A DNA stretch of 64,000 nucleotides from an uncultured Lachnospiraceae bacterium. GTDB taxonomy: Bacteria; Bacillota; Clostridia; Lachnospirales; Lachnospiraceae. The stretch spans positions 14,889 to 78,888 of the forward strand of contig CAJURH010000008.1 in the NCBI GenBank assembly GCA_910588775.1. Direction: 5' to 3'. The notes below the pieces were generated by a model. That model worked only from the letters and a program-made list of their open reading frames with translations, did no database searches and was not told the DNA's origin. The translations under genes and the position numbers were made by a program. Positions 52,471 to 61,495 of this stretch are shown in pieces (the first letter of the stretch is position 1; every line of letters begins with the position of its first letter).

Positions 52471-55233
52471 TTAATACATTTTCGCTTTTTTCGGTACAAT
52501 CTTCGGCGTTTCCATATATTGACAGCATTCTTTTTCTTCCACAGCCTTTTCCACGCGGACCGCCGTCACTTTGTATTCCGGCGTTTTGGAGAAATCATCC
52601 AAATGGTCACCTACCAGCCAGTTTGCATTACCATCCAGGAAATGGAACGGCATCCATACTTCGCCCTTACCGGTCTTGTTGGATACTTCCGCCCAGGATA
52701 CAATGCGTCCATTTGGCGAGGATACGTAAACTTTATCACCATCTTTAATTCCGAGGGCTTCTGCATCGGCAGTGTTAATCTCAATAAAGGAACGTCCGGC
52801 AATCTGGTTGATTTCCGGCGTCTTAGCAGTCATTGCGCAGGCGTTATAATGATAGAGGATACGTCCTGTCATCATAATCATTGGATATTCTTCCGATACC
52901 TGCTGGGTAGACGGCTGATATTTGGCTGGATAGAAATATCCTAAGCCTCTTGCAAACTTGCCCACATGCATAATCGGAGTTCCCGGATGATCTTTTCCTG
53001 TGCACGGCCACTGCAGACCTCTGCCGCCAACTTCCGCACTGTCAAGTCTTTCATGGCTGATTCCTGCAAAAGAAGGTGTGACAGAAGCAATCTCATCCAT
53101 AATCTGAGCTGGGGTAAGAATCGGCTGATCATATCCCATCCTCTGCATGATTAAGGAGAAAATTTCTGTGTCTGGTTTTGTGCCAGGAATTTCAATGGCC
53201 TTGCGAACTCTCTGCACGCGGCGTTCTGTGTTGGAGAACGTTCCTTCTTTCTCCAGATAGGACCGCCCAGGCAGGATCACATCCGCATACTTGGCCGTTT
53301 CCGTCATGAACAATTCGTCCACAACCAGGAAATCCAAGCTTGTCAGCGCCTTGATCACGTGATTGGTGTCCGGATCGGTTACAACCGGATCTTCTCCAAA
53401 GATAAACAATCCTTTTAATTTGCCGTCAATAATGTCATGGAAACATTCCGTAGCCGTTCTTCCCGGCTGTAAATGCTTCAGGTCAACGCCCCAGGCTTTT
53501 TCAAATTTCTCTGTTACGGTTTCGTCCGCAACTTTTTGATAACCTGTGTATACGTTGGGCTGCGCACCCATATCGCAGGCGCCTTGTACATTGTTCTGTC
53601 CGCGGATGGGGTTCACGCCGCATCCGGCTTTGCCCAGTTTTCCAACCATCATGGCCATATTGGAAAGAGACATAACGCCTTCTGTTCCTGTATGATGCTC
53701 GGTAACGCCCAGACAGTACATAATCGGCGCACGATCTGCTTTCGCATACAGGCGGGCCGCTGTCCTTAAGTCTTCCGGATCGATGTGGCAGATCTCGCCA
53801 ACCTTTTCCGGCGTATAATCTTTTACAATCTTCTTTATCTCTTCAAAGCCTTCGGTACGATTCTTGATAAACTCTTCATCAATCAGATTTTCCTCGATGA
53901 AAATATTCATCATGCCGTTTGCAAAGGCAACGTTTGTGCCTGGTTTTAGTTTCAGATGAACTGTCGCTTTCTTTGCAAGCTCTATTTCACGCGGGTCAAC
54001 CACAATCAGCTTGGCGCCTCTGGCAACTGCCTGGCGCACCTGCATGCCGATAACCGGATGAGCCGCTTCCGGATTGGAACCGCACAACAGAATCACATCG
54101 GATTCATGTGTGATATCTTCGATGGTATTTGTCATTGCTCCTGAACCTAATGTCATTGCCAGACCGGCAACAGTGGGAGCATGTCAAACACGGGCGCAGT
54201 TATCGGTATTGTTGGACTCGAACGCAACCCTGGTCATCTTCTGAAGCATGTAGATGTCCTCATTGGTTGAACGTGAGCACGCAAAACCTGCAAGCGCCTG
54301 ACCTCCATATGTATTTTTAATCTCTGTAAACTTGGACGCCACTAAATCCAAAGCCTCGTCCCATCCTGCTTCCTCAAACTCGCCTGTCTCTTTGTTCTTA
54401 ATCAGCGGTGTGGTAATCCGCTCATCCGACTGGGCAAATTCAAAAGAGGCGGAACGTCCTTTCACGCAGAGCAGGCCACGGTTTGACGGGCCGTCTGCCG
54501 CTTCCACATCCACAACCCGGTTGTTCTTCACATACACATAATACTGACATCCAGTCGCACAGTGGGGACAAGTGGTGAGAACTTTCTCAACTTCCCAACG
54601 GCGGTAATTCTTCTGCTTCTTCATGGTCAGGGCGCCTGTGGGACATGCCTGCACGCAGTTACCGCAGGATTCACAGTTCGTCTCACTCCAGTCCATGCCA
54701 AAAGCAGGACTTACCACCGACTGGAACCCACGCTGCGTGGTGTCAATGGTCCCGCGGCATGTGCGCTGCTGGCACGTATTTACGCACCTGTGGCAGAGAA
54801 TACATAAATTGGGATTATATGTAAAGAACTTGTTGGTATCGTCAATGGGCCTTTCAATTCCCTGGAACGGTACGTCTTCCACTTTATACTCAAAGCAAAG
54901 ATCCTGCAGTTTACACATTCCATTCTGCGGACATGCGAAACAATCCGTCTTATGGGTGGACATCAACAATTCCAGCGCAGTTTTTCTTGCCTTTATAACC
55001 TTCTCGCTTTTTGTATAAACAACATTTCCATCAGCAGCCGGGAAAGAACATGCCGTAACCAATTTGGGCATTCCCTCAAGCTCAACCACACACATGCGGC
55101 AGGACGCTTCCGGCGTGACGTCTTTTAAATAACACAATGTTGGAATCTCTATACCGGCGGCCTCGGCTGCCTGCAAAATGGTAGAACCCTGTTCGACTTC
55201 TACAGTGATTCCATCGATGGTCACTTTTATCAT
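52471..55233 (-). CDS. fdhA: Formate dehydrogenase catalytic subunit, selenocysteine form (UGA recoded)
   Basis: 920 aa when UGA at 54184-54186 is read as Sec350. Both flanking frames are in phase and join as CARV-Sec-HAPTVAGLAMTLG, the exact catalytic motif of FdhA, where the paralogue at 44540 has Cys. A SECIS hairpin follows. Domain order equals the Cys form: [2Fe-2S], His-Cys cluster (HKTDCFACPQNGMCKLQDLC), two ferredoxin motifs, TTCPHCATGCQ, catalytic domain, C-terminal pterin domain. ATG at 55233 is seven bases after AAGGAGG. Sec ligates Mo/W and usually gives faster turnover than Cys. First gene of an operon with NuoE-like and iron-sulfur subunits. Confidence 0.96.
54155..54175 (-). 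promoter_or_regulatory. Bacterial SECIS element in fdhA
   Basis: Directly after the UGA, GTTGCC (54171-54166) and GGCAAT (54160-54155) pair around the loop GGTCT (54165-54161). The loop begins 18 bases after the UGA. E. coli fdhF has the same GGUCU loop bound by SelB. At the same place the Cys paralogue has GGCCT with unpaired flanks, so the element is absent there. Confidence 0.92.
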
Positions 55234-55362
55234 CTTACTTCCTCCTTATTTTCTTTTCAAAACCAAACACATAATTTATAGATAAAAAAAACAAAACATC
55301 AGGATTCTATGGAATAGACTCCCTTGCAAACTGCTTAAACATACCAGTCGCCCCCTTTATTT

Positions 55363-56604
55363 TTAAATCACATCCGTCCCTATCCATGGCGCCAGCGCTT
55401 TTGGCACGCGGATTCTGCCATCCTCCATCTGATTTTGCTCCAAAATCGCTGCAAACACTCTGCTTGTGGCAATCCCGGAACCATTCATGGTATGCGCATA
55501 ATGTAACTTTCCATCACGGTCTTTGTACCGGGTATTGGTCCGTCTGGACTGATAATCTCTGGCATTGGATATGGAGCTAGCCTCTTTATATTTTTGTTCC
55601 GCAGGCAACCAGACTTCAATATCATACGTCTTCGCCATGGCCGCACTGCACGCGCCTGCCGCCACTTTTACCACTCGGTAATGTAGATCCAACTTTCGCA
55701 TCAAACGCTCTGCCTGCGCTAAAATCTGTTTAAACGATTCCTCCGACTGTTCTTCGACCGCAAACTGCACCATTTCCACCTTGTTAAAATGATGCCCCCG
55801 GATCAATCCTCTTTCATCTGGCTCCTTGCTCACTTCCCGTCGAAAACAGGGCGTATATGCTGTATATTTCAGCGGCAACGCCGCGCCCTGCAAGATTTTA
55901 TCCCGGTGCAAATTCACCAGTACAGTTTCTGCGGTGGGAATCAGAAAAAGTTCCCGCCCCTGAATTCTATAAATTTCATCCTGAAATTTGGGAAACTGAC
56001 CCGCTCCAAATCCACAGCTTTCCCTGGCCACTGGTGGAAGCATTACCATCTCATAACCTGCATTCTGGTTCTCCTGCAAGCAAAAATTCAGCAGCGCCCA
56101 CTCTAATTTGGCGCCAAGACCTTTATAAATCCAATACCCGCTTCCCATCAGTCTGGCTGCCGTCTCATAATCCACCAAACCATGTGCCCGGCACAATTCC
56201 AGGTGATTCATTGGATGAAAAGAAAATTCAGGTTTTTCTTTAAATTGGAACAAAACTTCATCCGTTTTTTTGACGTCTTCATCCAGCAAATTCGGCAATC
56301 TCTCCAAAATCTCCTGCAAATGCGCTGTTTTCTGCCGTAAAACGCAGTCCAATGCATCAATTTCGTCCTTTATGCCATAGACTTTTTCCAGCAATTCATT
56401 TGCTTTTAAGCCTTCCTTTTTCCGCTGCGCCACAGCTCTGGATAATTGATTTTTCTCTCGCTTTCTTTCCTGCAGCCTGGTCTGTAATCTTAATTTCTCT
56501 TTATCCAGCTCCAGAATTTGATCTACGGATATCTCCAAACCTCGCCTGCTGAAATTCTCCCGCACCTGTTCTGGATGCTTTCTAATTTGCTGTATATCCA
56601 ACAT
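55363..56604 (-). CDS. serS: Seryl-tRNA synthetase
   Basis: 413-aa class II synthetase. N-terminal coiled-coil arm (residues 30-105) that contacts the long variable arm of tRNA-Ser and tRNA-Sec. Motif 2 FRREVSKEPDERGLIRGHHFNKVE and motif 3 MNGSGIATSR match. A helper region FLIPTAETVLVNLHRDKIL is present. It lies between selD and the selenoprotein operon, so it may be the enzyme that charges tRNA-Sec with Ser. Whether the genome has another serS is not visible here. Confidence 0.93.
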   Translation of the reverse strand: MLDIQQIRKHPEQVRENFSRRGLEISVDQILELDKEKLRLQTRLQERKREKNQLSRAVAQRKKEGLKANELLEKVYGIKDEIDALDCVLRQKTAHLQEILERLPNLLDEDVKKTDEVLFQFKEKPEFSFHPMNHLELCRAHGLVDYETAARLMGSGYWIYKGLGAKLEWALLNFCLQENQNAGYEMVMLPPVARESCGFGAGQFPKFQDEIYRIQGRELFLIPTAETVLVNLHRDKILQGAALPLKYTAYTPCFRREVSKEPDERGLIRGHHFNKVEMVQFAVEEQSEESFKQILAQAERLMRKLDLHYRVVKVAAGACSAAMAKTYDIEVWLPAEQKYKEASSISNARDYQSRRTNTRYKDRDGKLHYAHTMNGSGIATSRVFAAILEQNQMEDGRIRVPKALAPWIGTDVI

Positions 56605-56793
56605 CCCTGCGACCTTTTTTTCTATCCATATAGTTAATAATTATAGTATAATTTTACCGATTTGTATAGAGCAATTTGCAACATTTTTCAAAGAAGCCAA
56701 CTATCGTCATCCAATTCTTTGTAAAGATTGCCATTTTCGCTCATCAAAATCCGGGCATTTTTATGCATATTCCCTATTTCTATAAGGCGTTGC

Positions 56794-57822
56794 TCACATT
56801 CTGCACAAAATTTCCTTCTCTGTTTTTTCCGTGATTTCACCCACAATCGCCGCCGGAAGCCCAGCCGCCTGCAATCTATCCTGCATAGCAAGCGCGTAAT
56901 ACGGATCCACCGCAATCAGAAGTCCTCCAGAAGTCTGGGGATCATACAAAACTTCCTCCATGGCAAATGGCACGTTTTCAAATTCTACAGCTCCTTCCAA
57001 ATGATTCCGGTTGCGCTGCCCTGCCGCCGTCAACAAAAATTCATCCGCATAGACTTTCGCCTCCTGAAAAATCGGCACGCAAGGCACATCAATCACACAG
57101 GAGAGTTTCCCTGCCATCATCTCGTGTAAATGCCCAAGGAATCCAAACCCTGTCACATCGGTGCAGGCATGAACCGGAAATTCCTTGCAGATCTCTGAGG
57201 CCCTTTTATTTAACGCAGTCATGGACTCCATTGCCTGGGATAGCGCCTGCTTGGACGCCTCTCCCACGCGGGCCGCCGTGCAGATAATGCCCACGCCCAA
57301 CTTCTTAGTCAGAATCAGCTTATCCCCAGGCAGCCCGGCGTCATTCCGATAGAATTTTTCTGGATGGACAATCCCCGTCACTGAGAGCCCATATTTTACA
57401 TCACTGTCCGCGATAGAATGGCCTCCAGCCAGCACGCCCCCGGCTTCTTTCACTTTCTGGGCGCCACCTTGCATAATGGAGCCCAGAACATTCAAATCCA
57501 TCTTTTCCGGAAAACAGACAATATTCAGCGCCAGTTTCACTTCACCGCCCATGGCGTAAATGTCGCTTACGGCGTTTGCAGCCGCAATCTGCCCAAATAT
57601 ATACGGATCGTCCACCATTGGCGGAAAAAAATCCAGCGTCTGCACCAGCGCTTCCTCCTGATTTATCCGATAAATAGCCGCATCTTCTTTTCCCTGAAAA
57701 CCAGCCAGTAAATTTTCATCTTTATTGCCCTCTGGCAACCGCTCTAGCACGCGTTCCAAGACTCCGGCGCCCAATTTTGCCGTGCAGCCGCCTCCCTTAC
57801 AAAAAACAATTTTTTCTTCCAT
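56794..57822 (-). CDS. selD: Selenide, water dikinase
   Basis: 342-aa ATP-dependent enzyme making selenophosphate for SelA. The catalytic N-terminal motif is GGGCTAKL: Cys followed three residues later by Lys, with Ala where E. coli has a second Cys. Downstream blocks include FFPPMVDDPYIFGQIAAANAVSDIYAMGG, GGHSIAD and TDVTGFGFLGH. The AIR-synthase fold is complete. GAGG lies eight bases before the ATG. About 190 bp upstream of serS on the same strand. Confidence 0.96.
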   Translation of the reverse strand: MEEKIVFCKGGGCTAKLGAGVLERVLERLPEGNKDENLLAGFQGKEDAAIYRINQEEALVQTLDFFPPMVDDPYIFGQIAAANAVSDIYAMGGEVKLALNIVCFPEKMDLNVLGSIMQGGAQKVKEAGGVLAGGHSIADSDVKYGLSVTGIVHPEKFYRNDAGLPGDKLILTKKLGVGIICTAARVGEASKQALSQAMESMTALNKRASEICKEFPVHACTDVTGFGFLGHLHEMMAGKLSCVIDVPCVPIFQEAKVYADEFLLTAAGQRNRNHLEGAVEFENVPFAMEEVLYDPQTSGGLLIAVDPYYALAMQDRLQAAGLPAAIVGEITEKTEKEILCRM

Positions 57823-57928
57823 TTTCTCTTCCTCATTCTCTTTGGCTCTCTCGCTGCCAACCGCTTTTTTTAACTGTATCTTTTTTTATTTGAAATGTCA
57901 ATAAAATCCACAGCATTTAACCCATGCG

Positions 57929-57957
57929 TTGATTATTTGATTCAAATATATTATAAT
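57929..57957 (+). promoter_or_regulatory. Promoter of the GT2 / DUF2304 operon
   Basis: TTGATT (57929-57934), 17-base spacer, TATAAT (57952-57957), 24 bases before the GT2 ATG. Confidence 0.7.
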
Positions 57958-57980
57958 AGTTCTTCAAGAGGTGACGATTT

Positions 57981-58694
57981 ATGGACAAACAGCCAAAAAC
58001 GCTTATCATCATCCCCGCCTATAATGAAGGCGACAATCTGCTTCAGGTTATTGAAAATATTCAACAATGCTGCCCCCAATGGGATTATCTGGTGGTAAAT
58101 GACGGCTCCACCGACCATACAGAAGACTTGTGCGCGCGTCATAATATCTGCGCTGTACACCTGCCCATTAACCTGGGCATTGGCGGCGCTGTGCAAACCG
58201 GATACCGCTACGCTTTTAAAAACCATTATGACATCGCTGTGCAAATAGACGGGGATGGCCAACATGACGTGGCGTTTCTTGGCGATATGCTGCGCCCGCT
58301 GATCCGCCAGGAAGCTGACATTATAATTGGTTCTCGTTTCATCAGCAAAGAAGGGTTCCAGTCTTCTCCTTTGCGAAGGGCTGGCATTCGTTTCTTAAGC
58401 CGGCTGATCCAGCTGTGCACTGGAATACGCATTTACGACGTGACCAGTGGTTTCCGGGCTGTCAACCAGAAGTTCATTCGCCTTTATGCGGAACAATACC
58501 CTACCGACTATCCGGAACCAGAAGCCATTATCGCGGCCGTGATGCACCGCGGCAGAATAAAAGAAGTCCCTGTAATCATGCGCCAACGGGAATCTGGCTC
58601 CAGCTCTATCCATGGATTTAATTCCGCTTACTATATGATAAAAGTTTCCCTGTCCATCCTCATCTGCCGTATTACATTTGGAATCAGGAGATAA
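57981..58694 (+). CDS. Family 2 glycosyltransferase (polyprenyl-phosphate sugar type)
   Basis: 237 aa with one GT-A domain and no membrane segment. Nucleotide-sugar motifs are IIPAYNEGDNL, VVNDGSTDHT and QIDGDGQHD (DxD). The C-terminal region has DVTSGFRAVN and MRQRESGSSSI, as in dolichyl/undecaprenyl phosphate mannosyl- and glucosyltransferases. It probably loads a sugar onto a lipid carrier for surface glycan or protein glycosylation. The next gene, three bases later, encodes its usual DUF2304 partner. Confidence 0.88.
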   Translation: MDKQPKTLIIIPAYNEGDNLLQVIENIQQCCPQWDYLVVNDGSTDHTEDLCARHNICAVHLPINLGIGGAVQTGYRYAFKNHYDIAVQIDGDGQHDVAFLGDMLRPLIRQEADIIIGSRFISKEGFQSSPLRRAGIRFLSRLIQLCTGIRIYDVTSGFRAVNQKFIRLYAEQYPTDYPEPEAIIAAVMHRGRIKEVPVIMRQRESGSSSIHGFNSAYYMIKVSLSILICRITFGIRR

Positions 58695-58696
58695 AT

Positions 58697-59074
58697 ATGC
58701 TGTCTACAAAACTTACAATCACTCTGGGCGCCGCCCTATTTTTCTATTTTATAATCATCCTTCTTTTTCTAAAACACAGAGCCATTGAACTGAAATACAC
58801 TCTGCTTTGGATTTTCAGTGGCATCATTATGGCCATTATGATTTTCTTCCCTTATACATTTCGGGCGTTTATACATTTACTAGGCATAACCAGCACCATG
58901 AACGGATTGTTCGTTTTCTTCATAGGCGTACTGATCATGATTTGCATGTCCCTGACATCCATAGTCTCCAAACAAACCAATAAGCTGCGGACGCTGACGC
59001 AGGAATTGGCCATTCTGGAGAAACGCATACGTGAGCTGGAAAACAAAGAACGCGAAAATCGTCCACTCGATTAA
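58697..59074 (+). CDS. DUF2304 membrane protein
   Basis: 125 aa. Three hydrophobic helices at about 8-25, 37-55 and 68-90, with a conserved KHRAIELKYTLLWIFSG between the first two, then a short coiled coil (LRTLTQELAILEKRIRELENK). Commonly paired with GT2 enzymes that act on polyprenyl phosphate; probably a membrane partner. Its TAA stop overlaps the stop of the convergent gene at 59071. Confidence 0.85.
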   Translation: MLSTKLTITLGAALFFYFIIILLFLKHRAIELKYTLLWIFSGIIMAIMIFFPYTFRAFIHLLGITSTMNGLFVFFIGVLIMICMSLTSIVSKQTNKLRTLTQELAILEKRIRELENKERENRPLD

Positions 59075-59439
59075 AACAATCTTCGCTCTGCAATTTTCCC
59101 CACATACACGCCAATCAACATGAGTGAATACACCGGAAGATTCCCCAACCGTCCCACAGCCACAGACACTGAAACTACATTCAGCGCCAACATGGCAAGC
59201 ATCATAATCCATGCCTGTTTTTTGGAATCTTTGTTCCACATGCTCTTCCTGTACGTTCGGGCAAACGCCACCCACAACATTCCCCATACCAGCGGCATCG
59301 CTAGTCGATATGCCAGCAAAGGCCAAAACTCCTCCCAACCTGCTAGCCTGCGCAAAATGCCAGGGTCCGCACAGGCCAGCAAGTTGAGCGTCCACAAAAT
59401 CCATTTACTTTTCAAATTCATTCCCATATGATTTTCCAT
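59071..59439 (-). CDS. Small membrane protein, function unknown
   Basis: 122 aa. Three probable membrane segments (FWPLLAYRLAMPLVWGMLWVAF, AWIMMLAMLALNVVSVSVAV, PVYSLMLIGVYVG). GGAGG lies seven bases before the ATG at 59439. Its stop shares a TTAA with the stop of the DUF2304 gene from the other strand. Not recognised. Confidence 0.65.
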   Translation of the reverse strand: MENHMGMNLKSKWILWTLNLLACADPGILRRLAGWEEFWPLLAYRLAMPLVWGMLWVAFARTYRKSMWNKDSKKQAWIMMLAMLALNVVSVSVAVGRLGNLPVYSLMLIGVYVGKIAERRLF

Positions 59440-59544
59440 TGACTTTCCTCCTGATTAAACGGACTGCGCTCTATGGCAGACTGCGTGACTGTGCATATGA
59501 TAAATATGTAAAGATAATTAAAGATCATTTAAGGAGTATTAAAA

Positions 59545-60312
59545 TTGCCAGAATATAAAATTATGCTGGACGCCGGACACGGCGGCGCAGATCCAGGTGC
59601 AGTCTTTGAAGACAGACAGGAAAAAGACGATGTCCTGCGGCTAACCCTGGCAGTAGGAGAAATCTTAAAAGATAAAGGCGTGGATGTGGAATATACCCGT
59701 ACAACAGATGTTTACCAAACCCCATTTCAGAAAGCAACCATCGCCAACCAGTCTGGAGCGGATTATTTCGTGTCCTTTCACCGCAACTCCAGCCCTACGC
59801 CCAACCAGTACACTGGCGTAGAAACCCTGGTCTATAACAAATCCGGCATCAAATACGACATGGCCAAAAATATTGCGGGCGCACTGGGAGAACTGGGATT
59901 CCAGGATCTGGGCGTAAAAGAACGGCCCGGATTAGTGGTTCTTCGCCGCACCTCTATGCCTTCTGTGCTGATAGAGGCAGGCTTTCTAAACAACAATCAG
60001 GATAACGCCATGTTCGATGAAAAATTTGACGAAATCGCCCAGGCCATCGCCAGCGCCATATTAGGGACTCTGGGAGAAGAAAACGTGACTGGACCCACCT
60101 ACTACCGGGTACAGGCCGGGGCTTTTCAGAACAGACAATACGCAGACCAGCTTCTGTATGAATTATTAGACCAGGGATACCCTGCCTTCATGCTGCACGA
60201 AGACGGATACTACAAAGTCCAGGTGGGCGCATACCTACAGCTTGGAAACGCCATCGCCATGGAACAGCGACTCAGAGACGCTGGCTACAGCACAATGATC
60301 ACCACTTCGTAA
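59545..60312 (+). CDS. N-acetylmuramoyl-L-alanine amidase, CwlC-like
   Basis: 255 aa. Amidase_3 domain with zinc ligands in LDAGHGGADPG and VSFHRNSS, and catalytic Glu in LIEAGFLNN. A SPOR peptidoglycan-binding repeat region starts at YYRVQAGAFQNRQYADQL near residue 188 and continues in a second half-repeat. There is no signal peptide. B. subtilis CwlC has the same order, near-identical length and no signal, and lyses the mother cell after sporulation; a similar job is inferred. Start is TTG at 59545, eight bases after AAGGAG. Confidence 0.9.
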   Translation: MPEYKIMLDAGHGGADPGAVFEDRQEKDDVLRLTLAVGEILKDKGVDVEYTRTTDVYQTPFQKATIANQSGADYFVSFHRNSSPTPNQYTGVETLVYNKSGIKYDMAKNIAGALGELGFQDLGVKERPGLVVLRRTSMPSVLIEAGFLNNNQDNAMFDEKFDEIAQAIASAILGTLGEENVTGPTYYRVQAGAFQNRQYADQLLYELLDQGYPAFMLHEDGYYKVQVGAYLQLGNAIAMEQRLRDAGYSTMITTS

Positions 60313-60348
60313 CTGGTGAATGCATCCAAAAGCGCCAATTTTTTTTAC

Positions 60349-60377
60349 CTGCGGCGGACAATTACAGTGCGCCGCAG
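60349..60377. terminator. Inverted repeat between two converging genes
   Basis: CTGCGGCG and CGCCGCAG, 13-base loop. A T8 run precedes it on the plus strand (60339-60346). No U tract follows on either strand within a few bases except the A8 complement on the minus side, so termination efficiency is uncertain. Confidence 0.5.
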
Positions 60378-60385
60378 CGTACCAA

Positions 60386-60619
60386 TCATTTCCAACTTTT
60401 TATAACCGCAAGAATATCTTCCTCATAATCGCCCAGGAAATCTTCCTGCCTTCCGCCATCGCGCACATTGCTTTCCGCGCCTTCCCCATCGGGAAACTCC
60501 CACACATGATAGGAAATGCCCCGATAGGAAAAATCCACGCTGCCACAGCCGTCTTCTTCCGTATACTGACATTCCCATCCTTTCGAACGGACATATTCTT
60601 GTATTTTATTCAATCTCAT
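60386..60619 (-). CDS. Small conserved soluble protein, function unknown
   Basis: 77 aa, Trp/Glu/Asp-rich, with EEDGCGSVDFSYRGISYHVWEF in the middle and DFLGDYEEDILAVI at the end. The ATG at 60619 follows GGGGGATTGGAAA and overlaps the DUF1294 stop by 4 bp, so it is the last gene of a small operon. I recall similar proteins in Lachnospiraceae but no function. Confidence 0.65.
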   Translation of the reverse strand: MRLNKIQEYVRSKGWECQYTEEDGCGSVDFSYRGISYHVWEFPDGEGAESNVRDGGRQEDFLGDYEEDILAVIKSWK

Positions 60620-60909
60620 TTTCCAATCCCCCATACGCATAATTTCATGAAAACAATCAAAGCCACGCCAACCTGCGCCAGAAACAGAAGCGGCATTCCC
60701 ACTGCAAACAATTTATGCCTAGTCTTATGCCTGAACCCGTACATTCCCGCCAAAGCGCCTATGCTGCCACCCGCCAGGGCAACTGCAAAAAGCCTGCGCT
60801 CCGGTATGCGCCAGCGACGTTTTTTTGCGCGCCTTTTATCTATGCCAAACAGGCATAAAGCGGACAAATTCACCATGCCTAAATAAAACATAAAAACTTC
60901 CGGCAGCAT
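60616..60909 (-). CDS. DUF1294 membrane protein
   Basis: 97 aa. Pattern FGIDKRRAKKRRWRIPERRLFAVALAGGSIGALAGMYGFRHKTRH fits DUF1294. Three to four short hydrophobic helices with the basic KR-rich loop between helices 1 and 2. The ATG at 60909 (MLPEVFMF) lies 4 bp after the previous stop and follows AAAGGAGTTAAGCGC. Function unknown. Confidence 0.85.
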   Translation of the reverse strand: MLPEVFMFYLGMVNLSALCLFGIDKRRAKKRRWRIPERRLFAVALAGGSIGALAGMYGFRHKTRHKLFAVGMPLLFLAQVGVALIVFMKLCVWGIGK

Positions 60910-60913
60910 GCGC

Positions 60914-61306
60914 TTAACTCCTTTTGATAAAATCTTCCCCACATTTGGGGCAATGCACCTGTATCTTCCCTTTTCCCCTGGGAACGCGCACCTTTTGCCC
61001 GCAGCCGGGACATTTATAGATATGATAATTTTTCCTCTGTATCAGAAAGTTTCTTTTCTTATCCAACTTGGCAAGGACACTGTCCCGCACTTCCAGATAC
61101 CGCTGATTCTCCACTGCGCGGGTATAGACCTTTCTGGAAAACATACGGTAATATCCCCATCCCAAAACCGCAATGGCTATCACATAGATCTGCGGCTTCC
61201 AGATAATAGCCAGAATCATAATAATCAAAGACACAATCATCAAAAAACGATTAAGTGGATCATTCCCATACCTGCCCTGCATGAAACGATATAATTTTTC
61301 TTTCAA
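60914..61306 (-). CDS. Membrane protein with C-terminal zinc ribbon
   Basis: 130 aa. Two hydrophobic segments at about 22-55 (FLMIVSLIIMILAII, YVIAIAVLGWGYYRMF), then a basic linker and a zinc ribbon with CPGCGQKVRVPRG and CPKCGEDF. The likely start is TTG at 61306, seven bases after GGAGGG; a GTG at 61321 would include the ribosome site. Function unknown. First gene of a three-gene operon. Confidence 0.7.
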   Translation of the reverse strand: MKEKLYRFMQGRYGNDPLNRFLMIVSLIIMILAIIWKPQIYVIAIAVLGWGYYRMFSRKVYTRAVENQRYLEVRDSVLAKLDKKRNFLIQRKNYHIYKCPGCGQKVRVPRGKGKIQVHCPKCGEDFIKRS

Positions 61307-61418
61307 AATAACCCCCTCCACAGATTACTGCCAGCAAATGGTTATTATAAATATTACTCTTTTCCTTCCCAGGATACAAGTAAATTAAAATAAAAAAAAT
61401 ATAAATATTCTACAAATA

Positions 61419-61447
61419 TTGCCGTTCTCCCCGAACTGGAGTATAAT
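61419..61447 (+). promoter_or_regulatory. Promoter of pduL
   Basis: TTGCCG (61419-61424), 17-base spacer, TATAAT (61442-61447), 49 bases before the ATG. Confidence 0.65.
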
Positions 61448-61495
61448 AACTGTGATCAAAACCATACAACACTACCAGAAAGGTTTCAGTCAACA

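Noticed and set aside
54156..54186. Nonsense mutation splitting fdhA into two pseudogene fragments
   Set aside because: UGA lies at the exact Sec site, the frame continues in phase, a SECIS hairpin follows and the whole Sec machinery is adjacent.
56688..56915. 75-codon frame overlapping the end of selD
   Set aside because: It starts inside selD, has no ribosome site of its own and no recognisable family; the part beyond selD is too short to support.
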